Assembly (NCBI GenBank): GCA_003988855.1 | Contig: QYAI01000055.1 | Coordinates: forward strand, 124,001-188,000 | From: Arachnopeziza araneosa | Taxonomy: Eukaryota > Ascomycota > Leotiomycetes > Helotiales > Arachnopezizaceae | Direction: 5' to 3' | DNA length: 64,000 nucleotides | Part shown: piece by piece, positions 34,536 to 46,598 of the stretch | Layout of the letters: every line of letters begins with the position of its first letter | Position numbering within the stretch: position 1 is the first letter of the stretch | Program-made: the position numbers and the translations under genes | Notes under the pieces: model-generated | The model's input: only the letters and a program-made list of their open reading frames with translations | Database searches by the model: none | Told to the model about the DNA's origin: nothing

Positions 34536-37184
34536 GTCGGATAAGCTGTTTAAGTTGAAATCTTGAGGAGAAGGCTTCTTGGAGGATCTGGGGTGCTTAA
34601 CGCTGACAGATGCAAGCCTCACGATTGAGAATGTCGGTAAATATTCCCTGCAGCTTGGATGGGCTAGAATCCCGCTAGACGGATATCGGCACGACAGCGG
34701 TGAAAAGGAAGGATGAGATTGTTTTGGTGGTCGATGTGGTGATCGCGAGAAGGCTAGCTAGTTCGCCGCAGATTTGGATTTCGATATCAGATCGGGATGA
34801 GTAATGGGCATGCAGTCGCGCACGTGATGGGCCTGGGGGACACGGCGATGGTTTCCTGAGAGATACTGCTCCTTTCTCGCCGCAACACTCCACAGCAACC
34901 ATCATGGCGTGTCATTGTGGACTGCCTATGACAGAGAAAGGTTAGAGTGTCCGAAAATGCCCATGCTCGGATCTGCTGCTGTGGGCATGGCATTCTCATC
35001 GTAGATTTCTATTTCACATCGACCTTTTTGGCTTCCCCGGGCATTGGCCGACCATTGGCTGCTAGTTTGCCATCTATCCCGAACAGGAGAGTGAACACAA
35101 ACCGATCTTCTCTTCCGTCAATCAAGCTGCCCTGCACGCCGGAACCAGGGTTCGTCGTTTGGTCGTCAAGTGTCCGGCTGGCAGGAGAGGAGGCAGCATG
35201 CGATGAGAGATGCGCTGCGTTGCTTGCACGCTGTCAGCCATTCGGATGGGGGTTGCATGGCCTGGAAAGAGGATGCCCAAATCGTGCCAGCCGTCCTTGA
35301 TTGCCATGTTACAGCCAAAATCCGATCCTCACCCGGAGCTTTCCTCAGTCCAATCATTGCTGGCCGTTCCAAAACAGCAGAGGAGAAGCAGCAGCAGCAG
35401 AAAGAAGAAGCAGCAGCAGCAGAAGGAAAAGAAGGAAAAGAGGGAAAAGAAGGAAAAGAAGAAAAGGAAGAAAAAGAAGAAACAGGAGAAAGGAAAAGAC
35501 GTTGCAAGACAAGTTTCGATAACGGGATGAACCGCCATGATCGCATCTCATGTCCACGCATATCAAGAGGTGGAATCCACGGCCATTCTCCAGTATGTCT
35601 GACCTGATACGCGCATGAAAGAGTGGAGAGAGATATGACGTTCCGACTTTTGGTATTATAATCACAGCTCCCCTTGTTTACACCTGAGGCATGAGGATAT
35701 CGGAGAGTTGATCCGCTTCAAGATCGATGATCGAGACTGAGGAGAAGAAGAATTGCCATGTTGCTGCTAGTTGATGCTAGTATTTGATCGCTGCTCGTGC
35801 TGGTGCTGGTGCTGGTGGTGCTGCCCTTGGAGGATTCCGCTCTCCTGGCCCCAGATGATGATGATGATGATGCCGGCCGGACTTGACATGCGCATCCCTT
35901 TTCACCCTTCTTTCTCCATCATCTATTGTCGTTCCTCTCCAGCTTCTCCTGACAAGCAGCCGTTGGTCCATGGTCCGGGTGATGCTGAGCCTGCGCTCGC
36001 CTTCGCCCAACTGCCCTGAATCGGCGACTGCTGGTGGTGGCATCCCGACCCGCATAACCTAACCTACCGTAACCTTACCCTTTGATTCAGCGAGTCGAGA
36101 CGAACCCGACCTGCGCGCCTTCTGATTTTTCCTCTTCCCCCTTCCCTTCCTTAGTCTCACGCACTCACAACCATCACACGCTCCCCGGGGTTTTTTCCTT
36201 CCTATTCTTCTTTTCTTTCTACGTATACACAGGCAACATACACGGACGCCTTTCGATTCTCTTTTCTTTCCTTGTTTACACACGCCATCACTGCTCGCCC
36301 ACCACCACCTCCCAAAGACTTCACTGGCCCCAGACTGTACCCTTTCCTCGGTAACCCTCGCAGACGAATATCGACCAAACCACAGCTACACCCAGACACG
36401 CTACCCCCCTACCAAGCGTCGCCCACGACACGACCTAGGGATCGGCCTTGAGCACCTCTTGATCCATTCCTGCACTGTCTCCTCTGATTCGGCCGCCAGA
36501 CGAGGATCATCGACCAGCGCCGCCGCATATCATTCACCAACTTGGTCTCAAAGGTACCTCCTCTAGCATGCATGCTCCCCACTACACCCATCAGAATCAT
36601 CGTAGAAAGAGGCCAGCTTTAGATAGCCGAAACTTTATCACATCTTCCCTTTGCCATTATGTGCTAAGGCTTTTGCCACTGAATATTAAGCTAACTAGGC
36701 TACAAGTATCGCCGTTCCAACAAACCGGCCTGCGTGACGATATCCCAAGGCAAACCTCAACTACAATACGCACAGCAGCAGTGTCTCGATACCACGGCAG
36801 ACTTGCGTGACCAATCTCCTCGGTCGCACCACGATCCTACCTGCTCTTGACGCTTCTCATAGCGGTCGGTCCTTGACTCGAATACGGCATATCGTATACA
36901 GGTTCATAATCAGCCAGATATATCTCTTCTCACAAGGCCCATCTCATAAGTTGATAGATACCATTGGACTCTGCAAACATCCATGCCCCTTTCAAGATAT
37001 AGAACTCGAGTTCGTTTTGCGGATCGCCACGATTGGAATATAGCTAGCCATCATTGAGACTCCTTTCCAAAGACGCCTCGCCAAGAGGAGTAGAAGCGGC
37101 GGGCATTTTTGCCCGACAGGTTTCGAGACCTTGGCTATCTCCAAACCCCACACGTCCTGGACATATTCCAGAGGTTCATACTGT
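34536..37184. other. Long divergent intergenic region upstream of the SAM-HMG gene
   Basis: About 2.6 kb with no supported gene, between the 95-aa gene and the SAM/HMG-box gene. It contains a purine-rich CAG/GAAAAG tract (about 35376-35500), an (ATG)6 run at about 35854-35872, CTGGTG repeats near 35800 and pyrimidine-rich stretches from 36120. A long promoter and leader is common for fungal regulatory genes. Short frames inside these simple repeats should not be taken as proteins. Confidence 0.55.
35376..35500 (+). repeat. Purine-rich simple sequence (CAG and GAAAAG tracts)
   Basis: Two (CAG)n-type blocks near 35389 and 35410 are followed by irregular GGAAAAGAA repeats to about 35500. Both strands give low-complexity open frames here, which explains several spurious ORFs. 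Confidence 0.85.
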
Positions 37185-38844
37185 ATGACTGACTTGGCAG
37201 AGATATTTGCTGAGCTGGGTCTCTCGCATTACCTTCAAGAATTTCTTGAACAAGGCTTCGATACTTGGGAAACCATACTTGATATCACAGAGTCCGATTT
37301 TGACGCCCTCGGTGTCAAGCTTGGCCACCGTCGAAAACTTCAGCGGAAAATTGCCCATTCGAGAGGATTTTCGTCAGATCAAGCCCTACAATCTCCACGG
37401 CATACCCCAAGTGAGGACCGTCCATCTGAAGAACAAAAAAGTGGAATTGTGAAGACCGAAATCAAAGATGGAGGTACGGGAATTCAAGGAGCTAAGAGAA
37501 AGTATAGGCGGCATCCTAAACCTGATGACAACGCGCCTGAACGACCTCCTTCAGCCTATGTTATATTCTCAAATAGGATGCGAGAGAAATTGAAAGGGAG
37601 AAACCTGTCTTTCACTGAAATTGCAAAGCTTGTGGGAGAAAACTGGCAGAATCTCTCTCCATCAGAAAAGGAGCCATATGAGCAGCAATCTTTTGCTGCA
37701 AAAGAAAAATATAACGATGAGCTTGCGGAGTACAAGAAAACGGATCAATATAAGGAGTACTCTGTATACCTCGCGGACTTCAAGGCTAGACAATCGAATC
37801 AGCAACAAGGTAAGTGTGTTCGTGTTTGATTTACCAGTCTCACACTAACCAGACTCAGCAACCGACGCAGCAGATGCTTCCAAAAGGCCAAAACTCGAGG
37901 CGCAGATAAGTACTACAAGCAGTGGGACAACGAGTAGTGTGACCAGTCAGTCGAGCGACTTACCTGTGCCCCAAGCACGAGTCGGTTCATCTCCTTCGAA
38001 CCCAAGTCCATGGTTGCCCCCCGATACCCAACCTTCTCCCCAAGCAACTCCAACACCGAAGCTTAACTTAGTTCCGACTGCTGTCAAAGTTCAAAATTCG
38101 CCGCCATTGACGTCTCCGACAGTTCTGCCAGGTTATCGCGATTCCATATATCTTGGTGGTGCTCCTGGCGGACATCCAGCACTTGTATGGCGCGAAAGCC
38201 ATCATCGTGGCGAAATAAGCTCTTCTCTCCCACAGCTTCCTCGAATATCCAGCGTAGAAAACAGGCATCCAAACTTTTCAGGTCCGCCTGTAGCAGATTC
38301 ACTAAACCTCACCGGCTCATTGCAGCACGCTCACAGGACCGGCCAGAGCCATCCGCCGCCGCCGTCATTGACGGCGGAATTAACCAATAGGTCGACTGGA
38401 TCATCCGCGAGTACGATTTCTTCTGCATACTTTAGTCCTGGAACACCTATGGAGCCGCCATTTGATCGAGCATTGCCCATCCCTACCCATTATTCCCAGA
38501 AACCGTCTCCGAGCTTCGATCACCAGCTTCCGCCTCTCAGACCTCCATCTTCATCTCCTGGAGCAACTTCTCTTAGTGCACAGCAATCTCCCAATGGTAA
38601 GTGGCAGATCGTATAGATTGTGTCGTATACTTATTTGTCAACAGGGATTCACACCATATCTGATTTTCCCCCGATGCGGTCTTTCAATGGTGGCCCCCAG
38701 AGCGACCAACCTGACTCTCGCATGCGAGAATACATGTCTGCCAACTCTGGTGAAGATAATAACAATCTAGACCCTGTCAGTGCGCTTTTGAAGGCAGGAG
38801 AGATTGTCAATCGAAATAGTCAAGGAGGGCAACCCGGGCCATAA
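37185..38844 (+). CDS. SAM-domain plus HMG-box protein
   Basis: Predicted DNA-binding regulator of 520 residues in three exons: 37185-37809, 37859-38596 and 38645-38844. A sterile alpha motif occupies about residues 1-58 (LAEIFAELGLSHYLQEFLEQ, then TESDFDALGVKLGHRRKLQR), a fold used for oligomerisation or protein contacts. A basic stretch KRKYRRHPKPDDNAPERPPS leads into an HMG box at about 118-187 (SAYVIFSNRMREKLK, IAKLVGENWQNLSPSEKEPY). The remaining 300 residues are Pro/Ser/Gln-rich and probably disordered. No mitochondrial presequence is seen, so a nuclear site is likely. The pairing is known in fungal proteins, but the biological targets here are unknown. Confidence 0.9.
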
Positions 38845-39882
38845 TTCATCTTGTATTTAACCATTCTTATATATAAAACTTCACGTTAGTTGGAAGTGGG
38901 CAAAAGTCGTTTGGGACGACCCGACACAATACATCATACGGCAACGACATTGCTGGATGATATTTCGCATATGGAGGCAGGCGCCAATGGAGTGGATAGT
39001 TGGTACAGGTTCTCGGAGTTTCGCTTGGAATATCTGTATGTATTGGCGAGCCCATGGACGCGATTTGGGGGCTTGGCTTGATTGGATTGTTATTATGGCT
39101 GAGATTCCCCAGATAAGGTTTGTTTGTTCGGGTGGTACGTTTACACATACATTTTGTGTTGTATCATGTGTCGCGGCGTCCATATATAGATCTGAAATGA
39201 AGGAATGATCGACCATAAAACCTATAGACTGCTTGCCTTGTGTCAGAAACGGTAACCACCTGAAGATCTTGAGAAAGAAGAAAGGGAAAAGAGAAAATGA
39301 AGGGCGTCTTGTGGGGAGCATTCCAGGTCCTTTATGTCGGCAGGAACTGGAGGACAACTCCGGACCCTTTACCCCTGCGAGGGCCACGGCGACTACCAGG
39401 AGCGATATATTTCGCGTATTGAGAGTTATGATTGGGCGTGGCTTGCATCAGAGACAGAAAATGCTACCATGTTGCGTAGACGGCGCAAAAGAGGCCGACG
39501 GGCTGAGGTATGGGAGGGTAGATGACGCAAAGATCATGCTTTGCCGGAAAGGTGAGAATAAGCAAGATTAAGCAAAGCAACGAAACAGGCTAGCTTGATA
39601 TCCTGTATACATAGAGATACATGTATATAAAAGAGAATATATTACTGGGCCCGTCTGAATTTAAGGTCAAGTTGGTCGTTTTGATGCCTTAGGCCACCAG
39701 GCGCTCATTTCTAACCGCCGAGACCGCCCTGTTGGAGGGGCCTTTTTTTCTGCCGGTGCCCTGGTCCCGTTCCAAATTCGAGAACTGTAAGTGGCTTGTC
39801 TTCTTCGCGAAAAATCTCCCTCATTCTTCTTTTGCTGTGTCTCGATCTCTATCCTGTGTGTCCAGTGGAAAATTGTGATGAT
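38845..39882. other. Intergenic region upstream of mri1
   Basis: About 1 kb between the SAM-HMG gene and mri1, both on the plus strand. I see no supported gene; frames on both strands lack domains. Confidence 0.5.
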
Positions 39883-41303
39883 ATGAGAATGGACGGACTT
39901 GAAGCGATCAAGTACAAACGCGGCAAGCTGCAAGTGTTGGATCAACTGAGATTGCCCCACGAGTTTGTCTACGACGATGTCTCTACATGCGAAGAGGCTT
40001 TTGACTGCATCAAGGCGATGCGAGTGAGAGGTACACAACTCGGTGCATTGCTAGCTAGACTTGGAACTAAATTTCATAGGTGCTCCTGCAATTGCCATTG
40101 TGGCAGCCCTTGCGCTGGCGGTTGAGTTGGAGCACAAGAAAGATGGTGAGATCTTTGTCTGAAGTTTATCCCCGATATTTAATTCATATTCGTAAAGATG
40201 CCTCCCATCGGAAGGACTTGATTGGCTACATCAACACCAAGCTCGATTATCTGATGGGTAGCAGGCCTACTGCTGTCGACCTCTCTAATGCGATCAAACT
40301 CCTCAAGCGGAAGAGTTCAGAGCAGGCTTCGTCAACCTCATCGGAACCAGCAACAGCGGTGGCCGAAATTAGACAAGCATACATTCAAACCGCCGAAAAG
40401 ATTCTAGAAGATGATCTCACCACAAACTTAGCAATTGGAAGATACGGAGCAGAGTATCTTCGAAGACAACAAATGCCAATCCTCACACCAGTTAATGAGA
40501 GCGAAATTCTAAGATATTACACAACCAGCCCACCTGGGACACAAGGAGCATCAGATCGAACGTATAAGAAGCTCAGTGTTCTAACACATTGCAACACCGG
40601 CTCATTAGCAACTTCTGGCCACGGCACAGCGCTTGGTATCATCAGATCACTGCACAAGATGAATTATCTGCTGCACGCCTATTGTACCGAGACGCGGCCA
40701 TACAACCAGGGATCTCGACTCACAGCATTTGAGCTTGTGTTTGAAAACATCCCTTCGACGCTCATTACAGACTCCATGGCTGGTGCATTGTTCTCCCGTT
40801 TAAAAGAACAGAAGAATATATCTGCCGTAATCGTTGGGGCTGACAGAGTTGCGCGAAATGGTGATACAGCAAACAAGATTGGAACATACAGCCTCGCAGT
40901 ACTAGCCAAATATCACGGTATCAAATTTATTGTCGCAGCTCCCACAACATCCATCGACCTTACTACCCCTTCTGGCTCGGAGATCAAGATTGAAGATCGC
41001 GCAGGTTCTGAACTTACCCAGGTTTCTGGGGCTGTAGTCAATAATGGGAAGGTTGATACAAGTGAGGTTAAGAGAGTGGCGATAGCAGACCAACGGATTA
41101 ATGTTTGGAATCCAAGTTTTGACGTCACACCTCATGAACTCATTGATGCCATCATTACCGAGAAAGGAGAGGTCGTACGGAGCGCAAGTGGGAAATTTGA
41201 TTTCAGAGTTATCCTTGGAGAAGAAAGATGGAAGCGAGACGTTGATGGGCTGAAGGAAGTCAATGGGGATGATGGGACACAATTCCCAATGGAAAATATC
41301 TAG
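39883..41303 (+). CDS. mri1: Methylthioribose-1-phosphate isomerase
   Basis: Isomerises 5-methylthioribose 1-phosphate to methylthioribulose 1-phosphate in the methionine salvage pathway. The three exons are 39883-40030, 40080-40145 and 40198-41303, giving 439 residues, or 437 if translation starts at the next ATG (39889, MDGLEAIKYK), which fits the family N-terminus slightly better. Signatures include FDCIKAMRVRGAPAIAIVAA, LTHCNTGSLATSGHGTALG with catalytic-type Cys203, YCTETRPYNQGSRLTAFEL, and VIVGADRVARNGDTANKIGT with Asp287. It is related to eIF2B alpha-type subunits, but these motifs fix it as the isomerase. The next enzyme of the pathway is encoded 3.9 kb downstream. Confidence 0.95.
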
Positions 41304-42472
41304 TCACCTAAATCTAGTGGATTGGTGGCGAAATTATTTCATGTGTTGATATTCAGTGGGACGAGATTTACAAATGGGCTGTTATAACTGAGTAGTGGAT
41401 CGCTTCAGCACGCTAAATGATAGACCTATTGATGAGACAATATAACAGATAAAAAGAAGGCTAGATGAACTGATCCAGATTCAAGCTAGAAAGAACCGCT
41501 TACAGATGTGCTCTAGTCTCTTATCAAATCTGGTTAAGAGAACGAGGCGTAGTATATGGTTCTTCAACAACTCAACATCTAATCTACTTCTCGTCCTTCC
41601 AACAGACCATCTCACATCTATTATCTAGTGGATCAATACCACAGCGCTACTATCATGTAAGATATTTTATGGAGTCATACATTAAAACCAGCTATAAAAC
41701 CCTTACTTTCTCATCTTCTATCAAATTCAGAGATATCTTTGTATAACGAGTAAGACTGCCTCGAGTATAAAACAGCGTAGCAAGTGACCAAGACGGTATC
41801 TACCTACCTATATCGAGATCAGATAACCCGGTTTGGGGTTAATAAAAGTGATCGCCCTGAACCTGCTTGGACATTGAGCCAAGTGTCCAAGGTCCAAGAG
41901 TCTGCGGAACGAGGAATCATTTCGCTATGAAAGTATTGAGGTTGAAACTCGGAGGTAGGTGATGGGTCAGCTAGGTTATTATCCAACTCAATGAGCTCAA
42001 TGTTCACAAAATTTGGTAGCATTACAATCCTGCGATCGGAAGCAATATTCAATCCAATGTTCCCGGGCTTCTAGGTTATTTGGAGGTCAAAGACCTCTGG
42101 CGAGCCCTTGATCTTTTAGGTGAAAAAAGAAAGACAAGGGTGTGGAGGATCGATAACATTGCCCCTGTTCTATGAAATGAATAACAAGCTGCCCATCAAT
42201 ACCTCATTATCGATGAGTTGGTAGGTGGGCTGGGTCCGAGAAACTTCGGCTTCGAAAAGGGGCCAGCTCGCTTAGTTTTTATAGTACAACAATCTAAACT
42301 TATCAAAATACGAAATCATTTGAGATGCAATTTTAATTTTGCGCGCCCTATTTAGATAGAATACAAGGATCCAGCCGGTTTGCCATATCTGCAAACCTTC
42401 TCAAAATAAATGCAAATTGCTTCATTTACTTAATGTCACACGCAGCTGATACAGCAAACCACGTTGGCTCGC
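41304..42472. other. AT-rich convergent intergenic region
   Basis: Lies between the 3' ends of mri1 and calnexin. One minus-strand frame (41819-42052) looks somewhat protein-like and can be extended upstream through two stop codons, but I cannot assign it to a family. Confidence 0.45.
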
Positions 42473-44606
42473 TTAATTGCCGCTTCTGGTGCTGCGCTTT
42501 TCAGCCTTAGCTGAGTCAACTCCCGAGGCAACAGCCTCCGAAACCTTATCCTTAGCATCAACAACAGCCTTCTTAGCATCACCAGCGGCCTTCTTGACCG
42601 GGGCTGGGGCAGATCCACTTGATGAGACAACACCAACGATGATTGCGATGATCGTGGCAGCGAGAGCTGCAAGACCGCCGGCAACTTCTGGGACAAATTT
42701 GATAGCATTGATCGGATCGTTCTGGGCAATGGTGAAGAAAAGATCAAGCTTCTCACGGATGTAAAAGATTGGGTCATCCATGAAAACAAGGTCATTGGGG
42801 CCGCGAATTGGCTTTTTCTCTTCCTCCTTTGGCTTTTCAGCGAGTTCCAAAAGTTGTTCGATGGGGTGCTTTTCAAGGAAGGTCTCCTCGGCAAACTTCT
42901 CGGCATCCTCAACCGAGTGACCAATATAGATGTTGTCGAAAGTGATATCGCTTTGCATCGTCCAGATCTCGAAACCGATAGCTCCCATGGGCTCAAGGTA
43001 GGCTGGGTTCTTGTCCTCGAAGTAGTCTGGGTTGGCAATCTTCTTTGGTGCCCAGACTCCCTTATAGGCGGGATTGTCTATGTATGGCGCAGTCCACTGG
43101 CCTTTGTATGCAGGGTTACGGATCATGGGCTTGCTCCATGCGCCACATCCAGAGACGTCATCGCATTTGGGATTTGGAACGGTCTAGTGGTCAAGGTTAG
43201 TGTCGTCTCTCTTGAAATACCTTGACGGAGATCTTACAGGTGCAACCCAATCTCCATCTTCCTCTTCATCCCAATCTTCAGGCTTGGAGGCTTCAGGATC
43301 AGGAATAGTAAGAGGTTCACTTTCAAGCCAGTCTTCTGGTTGGGTGGCTTCCTCATCGACAATCTCGAACGGTGCTTCCTCATCCCCTGGAAGAATATTA
43401 GCATACGTCCATTTACACAGAGAGGAGACGAACAATCTTCAGGCTTGGTAGCTTCTGGGTCTGCGATACGAGCTTCATCGATCCTATAATCATAGTAAGT
43501 ATCTAAAAATGAAGAACGAAGTGGGATAAGATTACCAAGTATCGGGCTTGGAATCCTTAGGATCGTCAATTTCTTTGGGCGGGTTGAAAGCGGGAGTGAA
43601 ATCCTCGAAGAGATTGAACTCCTTTACTTGCTCGTTGTTAAGCTTGATAATTCCAGTGTTGTTGGGGTAGACAATAAGGGTATAAAGCTCAGTGGTCTTG
43701 ACGATTCTGGCAGCGGGGTTGCTCGAGAGGTGCTTCTCTTCATATTCCTTCGTCTTGGGGTTCTTGTGGTTGATAATCAGGTGGACTTTATTGGTCTGTA
43801 TTATTTGTTAGCGGAGTAGTCTTTGTGGTATTGGGGTCGTGTAGGTCGCTTACGCTACCGCACTTGTCAGGTCCAAACATGACAACGTAAGGAGAAGAGT
43901 TGGAGAATTCATCTTGGTGGAGAGCCTTATTTTCTCTCAATAATTTGAGATATGCTCCACCGCACTCGAGACCATCTACCAAAAGTCAGTATCCTCAAGA
44001 GATAGCTAATTGGTAGTCGTACTCTGCAATTTGACTTCGTATTGAACAACAAGAGTCTTTTTCTTGTTATCGATGGCCTTGTTGAATTTGGCAGAGATGG
44101 CATGATGAGCAGCTGCGTTCTTCACTACCAGTCCCTTGTCGCCCTCCATACCCTTGAAGACCTGAGGTTCTTCGACGGCCCATTCACCCCTATAATCCCA
44201 TCAGTATATGGCATTGAGTTTCTAGAGAGGTCAGTTGTCCTTACACATATGCCCATTCTTCTTCGCTGCCCTTGGTATCCTTCTTGGCATGGGATGGCTT
44301 CCAGCGAGTTTCCCAGTCATCAGTGAATTGTTCAAGGAAATCGGCTTTGATTTTTGTGGGCTAGATTTCCAATTGATCAGCATCTTGTTTTGCATTGACG
44401 AGAAGCAATACTAAGGGATGGCATACCGTGAATGTTGGCAATTCGATCGAGGAGGTAGAGGTCGAAGAGGAAGCGGCTGCAGAAGCATCGCCGGCAGCAC
44501 TGGAGACAGAGGATCCTGCTTCGCTCAAGACGGATTGAGCATCAGCATTGGCAGATCTCACAAGGAGAGCTGCCGCCGACAGGGCAGCAGTAGTTGAGAA
44601 GCGCAT
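42473..44606 (-). CDS. Calnexin, ER lectin chaperone
   Basis: ER membrane chaperone that binds monoglucosylated glycoproteins. The eight exons, in gene order, are 44427-44606, 44245-44360, 44023-44189, 43854-43975, 43536-43795, 43434-43483, 43238-43386 and 42473-43183, giving 584 residues. There is a signal peptide (cleavage after about residue 22), a lectin domain with KLQNGLECGGAYLKLL and MFGPDKCGSTNKVHLI, then a P-domain with repeated (A/S)xxPEDWD-type motifs and NPAYKGQW/NPAYKGVW repeats. A transmembrane helix near residues 525-545 (LAALAATIIAIIVGVVSS) precedes a Lys/Ala-rich cytosolic tail. One intron uses a GTTCGT donor. It sits between two methionine-salvage genes. Confidence 0.96.
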
Positions 44607-45168
44607 TATCTCACAGCTTGATGCAATGGAGGATTGATCAAAGAAATTGAAGGACAAACCAGTCGACTCTGAAGAAGACTGTTGGAATTGGGTGTTGCTT
44701 CCAGAGCTTGTGGATAGAAGAAAGAAGGTCAAGAAAGGTGAGGGAGGCTGAAAGGGACGAGGTTTAATATGGTGGCCTTTCTCGGTTCGACACAGTGTCC
44801 TTTACTAAAAACCTGGGGGGGCTCTTTAGCGAATTTGGGGAAGGCCACGACAGTTTAACAACAGCACCGTCTGAAGTGGAAACGTGTCACAATGGGCAAT
44901 GCATTGAATCTCGTTAATCTAAGGGCAACATTCAGCATAAACCCAGGGAGAGTCTTTTGCTACAACGGCCTTCTCAGAAGTCGGATTCAGATAGAGCTTC
45001 CTACCTCGGCCGAGCTCGTTGCCGGAAAAAGTCTTTGGTGTTGGTGGTAGGCAGTGCTTGCTTGTCCCCGAAGCTCTCCCGGAATCCCCCACCAAATGCC
45101 ACCACCACCACCACCTCCCTCCTCCCTCCGCCTGCTTCCCCTTCCCACGACTGGCAACGCTCTCCAAG
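44607..45168. promoter_or_regulatory. Divergent promoter between calnexin and mde1
   Basis: The two ATGs face outward across 562 bases. No coding region is supported. A C-rich CCACCA stretch at about 45098-45115 precedes the mde1 start. Confidence 0.5.
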
Positions 45169-45990
45169 ATGGCTTCACCAGACAACAACGATCATCTGAT
45201 CCGCTCCACTGATAGCAAACACCCAGCCAACTTGATTCCGCAGCTCTGCCGGAAGTTTTGGCAGCTGGGATGGGTTTCCGGAACTGGTGGTGGGACCAGC
45301 ATTCGCGACCAGTAAGCCCGTTTCTATGTCATAGAGAACCCGGCTTATAAGACGCAGTGATTTGGTCTATCTCGCCCCTTCGGGTGTTTCCAAAGAACTC
45401 ATGGAGCCCGAAAACCTCTTCGTCCTGGACATGTCCAAGCAGCTCGATCCAAAGAAACGCATCTATCTTCGCGAACCACCAAATCTTAAACCCTCTCAAT
45501 GTACGCCACTCTTTATGGCAGCATTCAAAAAGCGAAACGCCGGATGTTGCATTCATACCCATTCTCAATGGGCTGTCCTAATTACACTGCTTCTTGAAAA
45601 TCAAGGCCCGTCCAACCACAAAGTCTTCGAAATCAACAACATCGAACAGATCAAGGCGTTTGGAAAAGGTCACCAGAAGAAGGGCAATCTGGGATATCAC
45701 GATACTTTACAGATCCCTGTCATTGAGAATACGCCATTCGAAGAGGACTTGACAGAAACCCTGGAGCAAGCCATAGAAGAGTACCCCGATACCTATGCAA
45801 TTCTGGTTCGGAGACACGGTCTCTATGTCTGGGGAGAGTCTGTAGATCGAGCCAAAGCACAAGCTGAAAGGTATTTACATTCCACCCTTTTTAAGAACTA
45901 TCTTTGATGTGATTCAGTTTGGACTATCTCTTCCAACTAGCCGTTGAAATGCACAAGTTGGGATTGCCTTGGCTGAGTGATATTGCTTAA
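45169..45990 (+). CDS. mde1: Methylthioribulose-1-phosphate dehydratase
   Basis: Class II aldolase-like zinc enzyme that dehydrates methylthioribulose 1-phosphate, the step after Mri1 in methionine salvage. The three exons are 45169-45311, 45358-45870 and 45918-45990, giving 242 residues, the normal size. Signatures are QLGWVSGTGGGTSIRDHDL, VYLAPSGVSKELM, the zinc-ligand motif CCIHTHSQW (His114, His116), and LVRRHGLYVWGES with the third ligand His201. The last exon encodes only 24 residues (SLDYLFQLAVEMHKLGLPWL and four more), as in other fungal copies. The protein is expected in the cytosol. Confidence 0.95.
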
Positions 45991-46598
45991 TTGGTGCGTG
46001 TTGCAAACTTTCAACTTCTGCTCATGAAATGGCATCCAACATGCCTCTGAAACAATATTGCACCTAGATCATTACTTGCTTCTGTCAGAGACTTACCGAG
46101 CATGGCAATTCATCGTTCACCTTGCAAATTGGCTAATTCGGAATTCCATCCGATGCAGAAGTAGACATTACTTGGATTTGAACTCTATAAGCAGATTCAT
46201 CTCCTAGTAATGTTCTTCCATCTTGATATCAGCCGACGAGTTACAGGATGTTGTAACCGATTCTGTTTGCTATATTGCTGCAAGTATGAGCGTTGGAGGA
46301 ATTATTTTGTGGCTCCAGTGGGCTTCAAATTCTTTCTTAATGATTCCCACATATTTTTGAGCGTGAGAATCAGTCTCAGGGTTGGTCGCCAAATGTAGGC
46401 CTACCAAAATCCTGCTACCGTCTTTGCCAGAGTACATTTATCTTTACCTAACCTCTCTCGAGGATATTTGCTCTATTGCCTCTTTTTTTCATCTGTAAAA
46501 TTGACTTTGACGAACACACAACTTATTAGTCCAGGTTGAGGCTCCCGAACCGATTAATTGTGAAAGTTGATTTGAAAGTTTCATTAAGCTACGTGCAA
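45991..46598. other. Intergenic region after mde1
   Basis: AT-rich sequence with no supported gene. It separates mde1 from the ACR3 relic on the opposite strand. Confidence 0.5.

Noticed and set aside
35170..35607. Overlapping open frames rich in Glu, Lys, Gln and Phe on both strands
   Set aside because: They are produced by the CAG and GAAAAG simple repeats and show no conserved domain.
36055..36085. CCTAACCT/CGTAACCTTACCC run resembling telomeric repeats
   Set aside because: Units are irregular and too few, and do not match tandem CCCTAA; it lies between ordinary housekeeping genes.
41819..42112. Minus-strand frame with protein-like composition, extendable through two stops
   Set aside because: No family recognised and no exon structure that removes the stops; a 78-codon open stretch is not rare in AT-rich fungal intergenic DNA.
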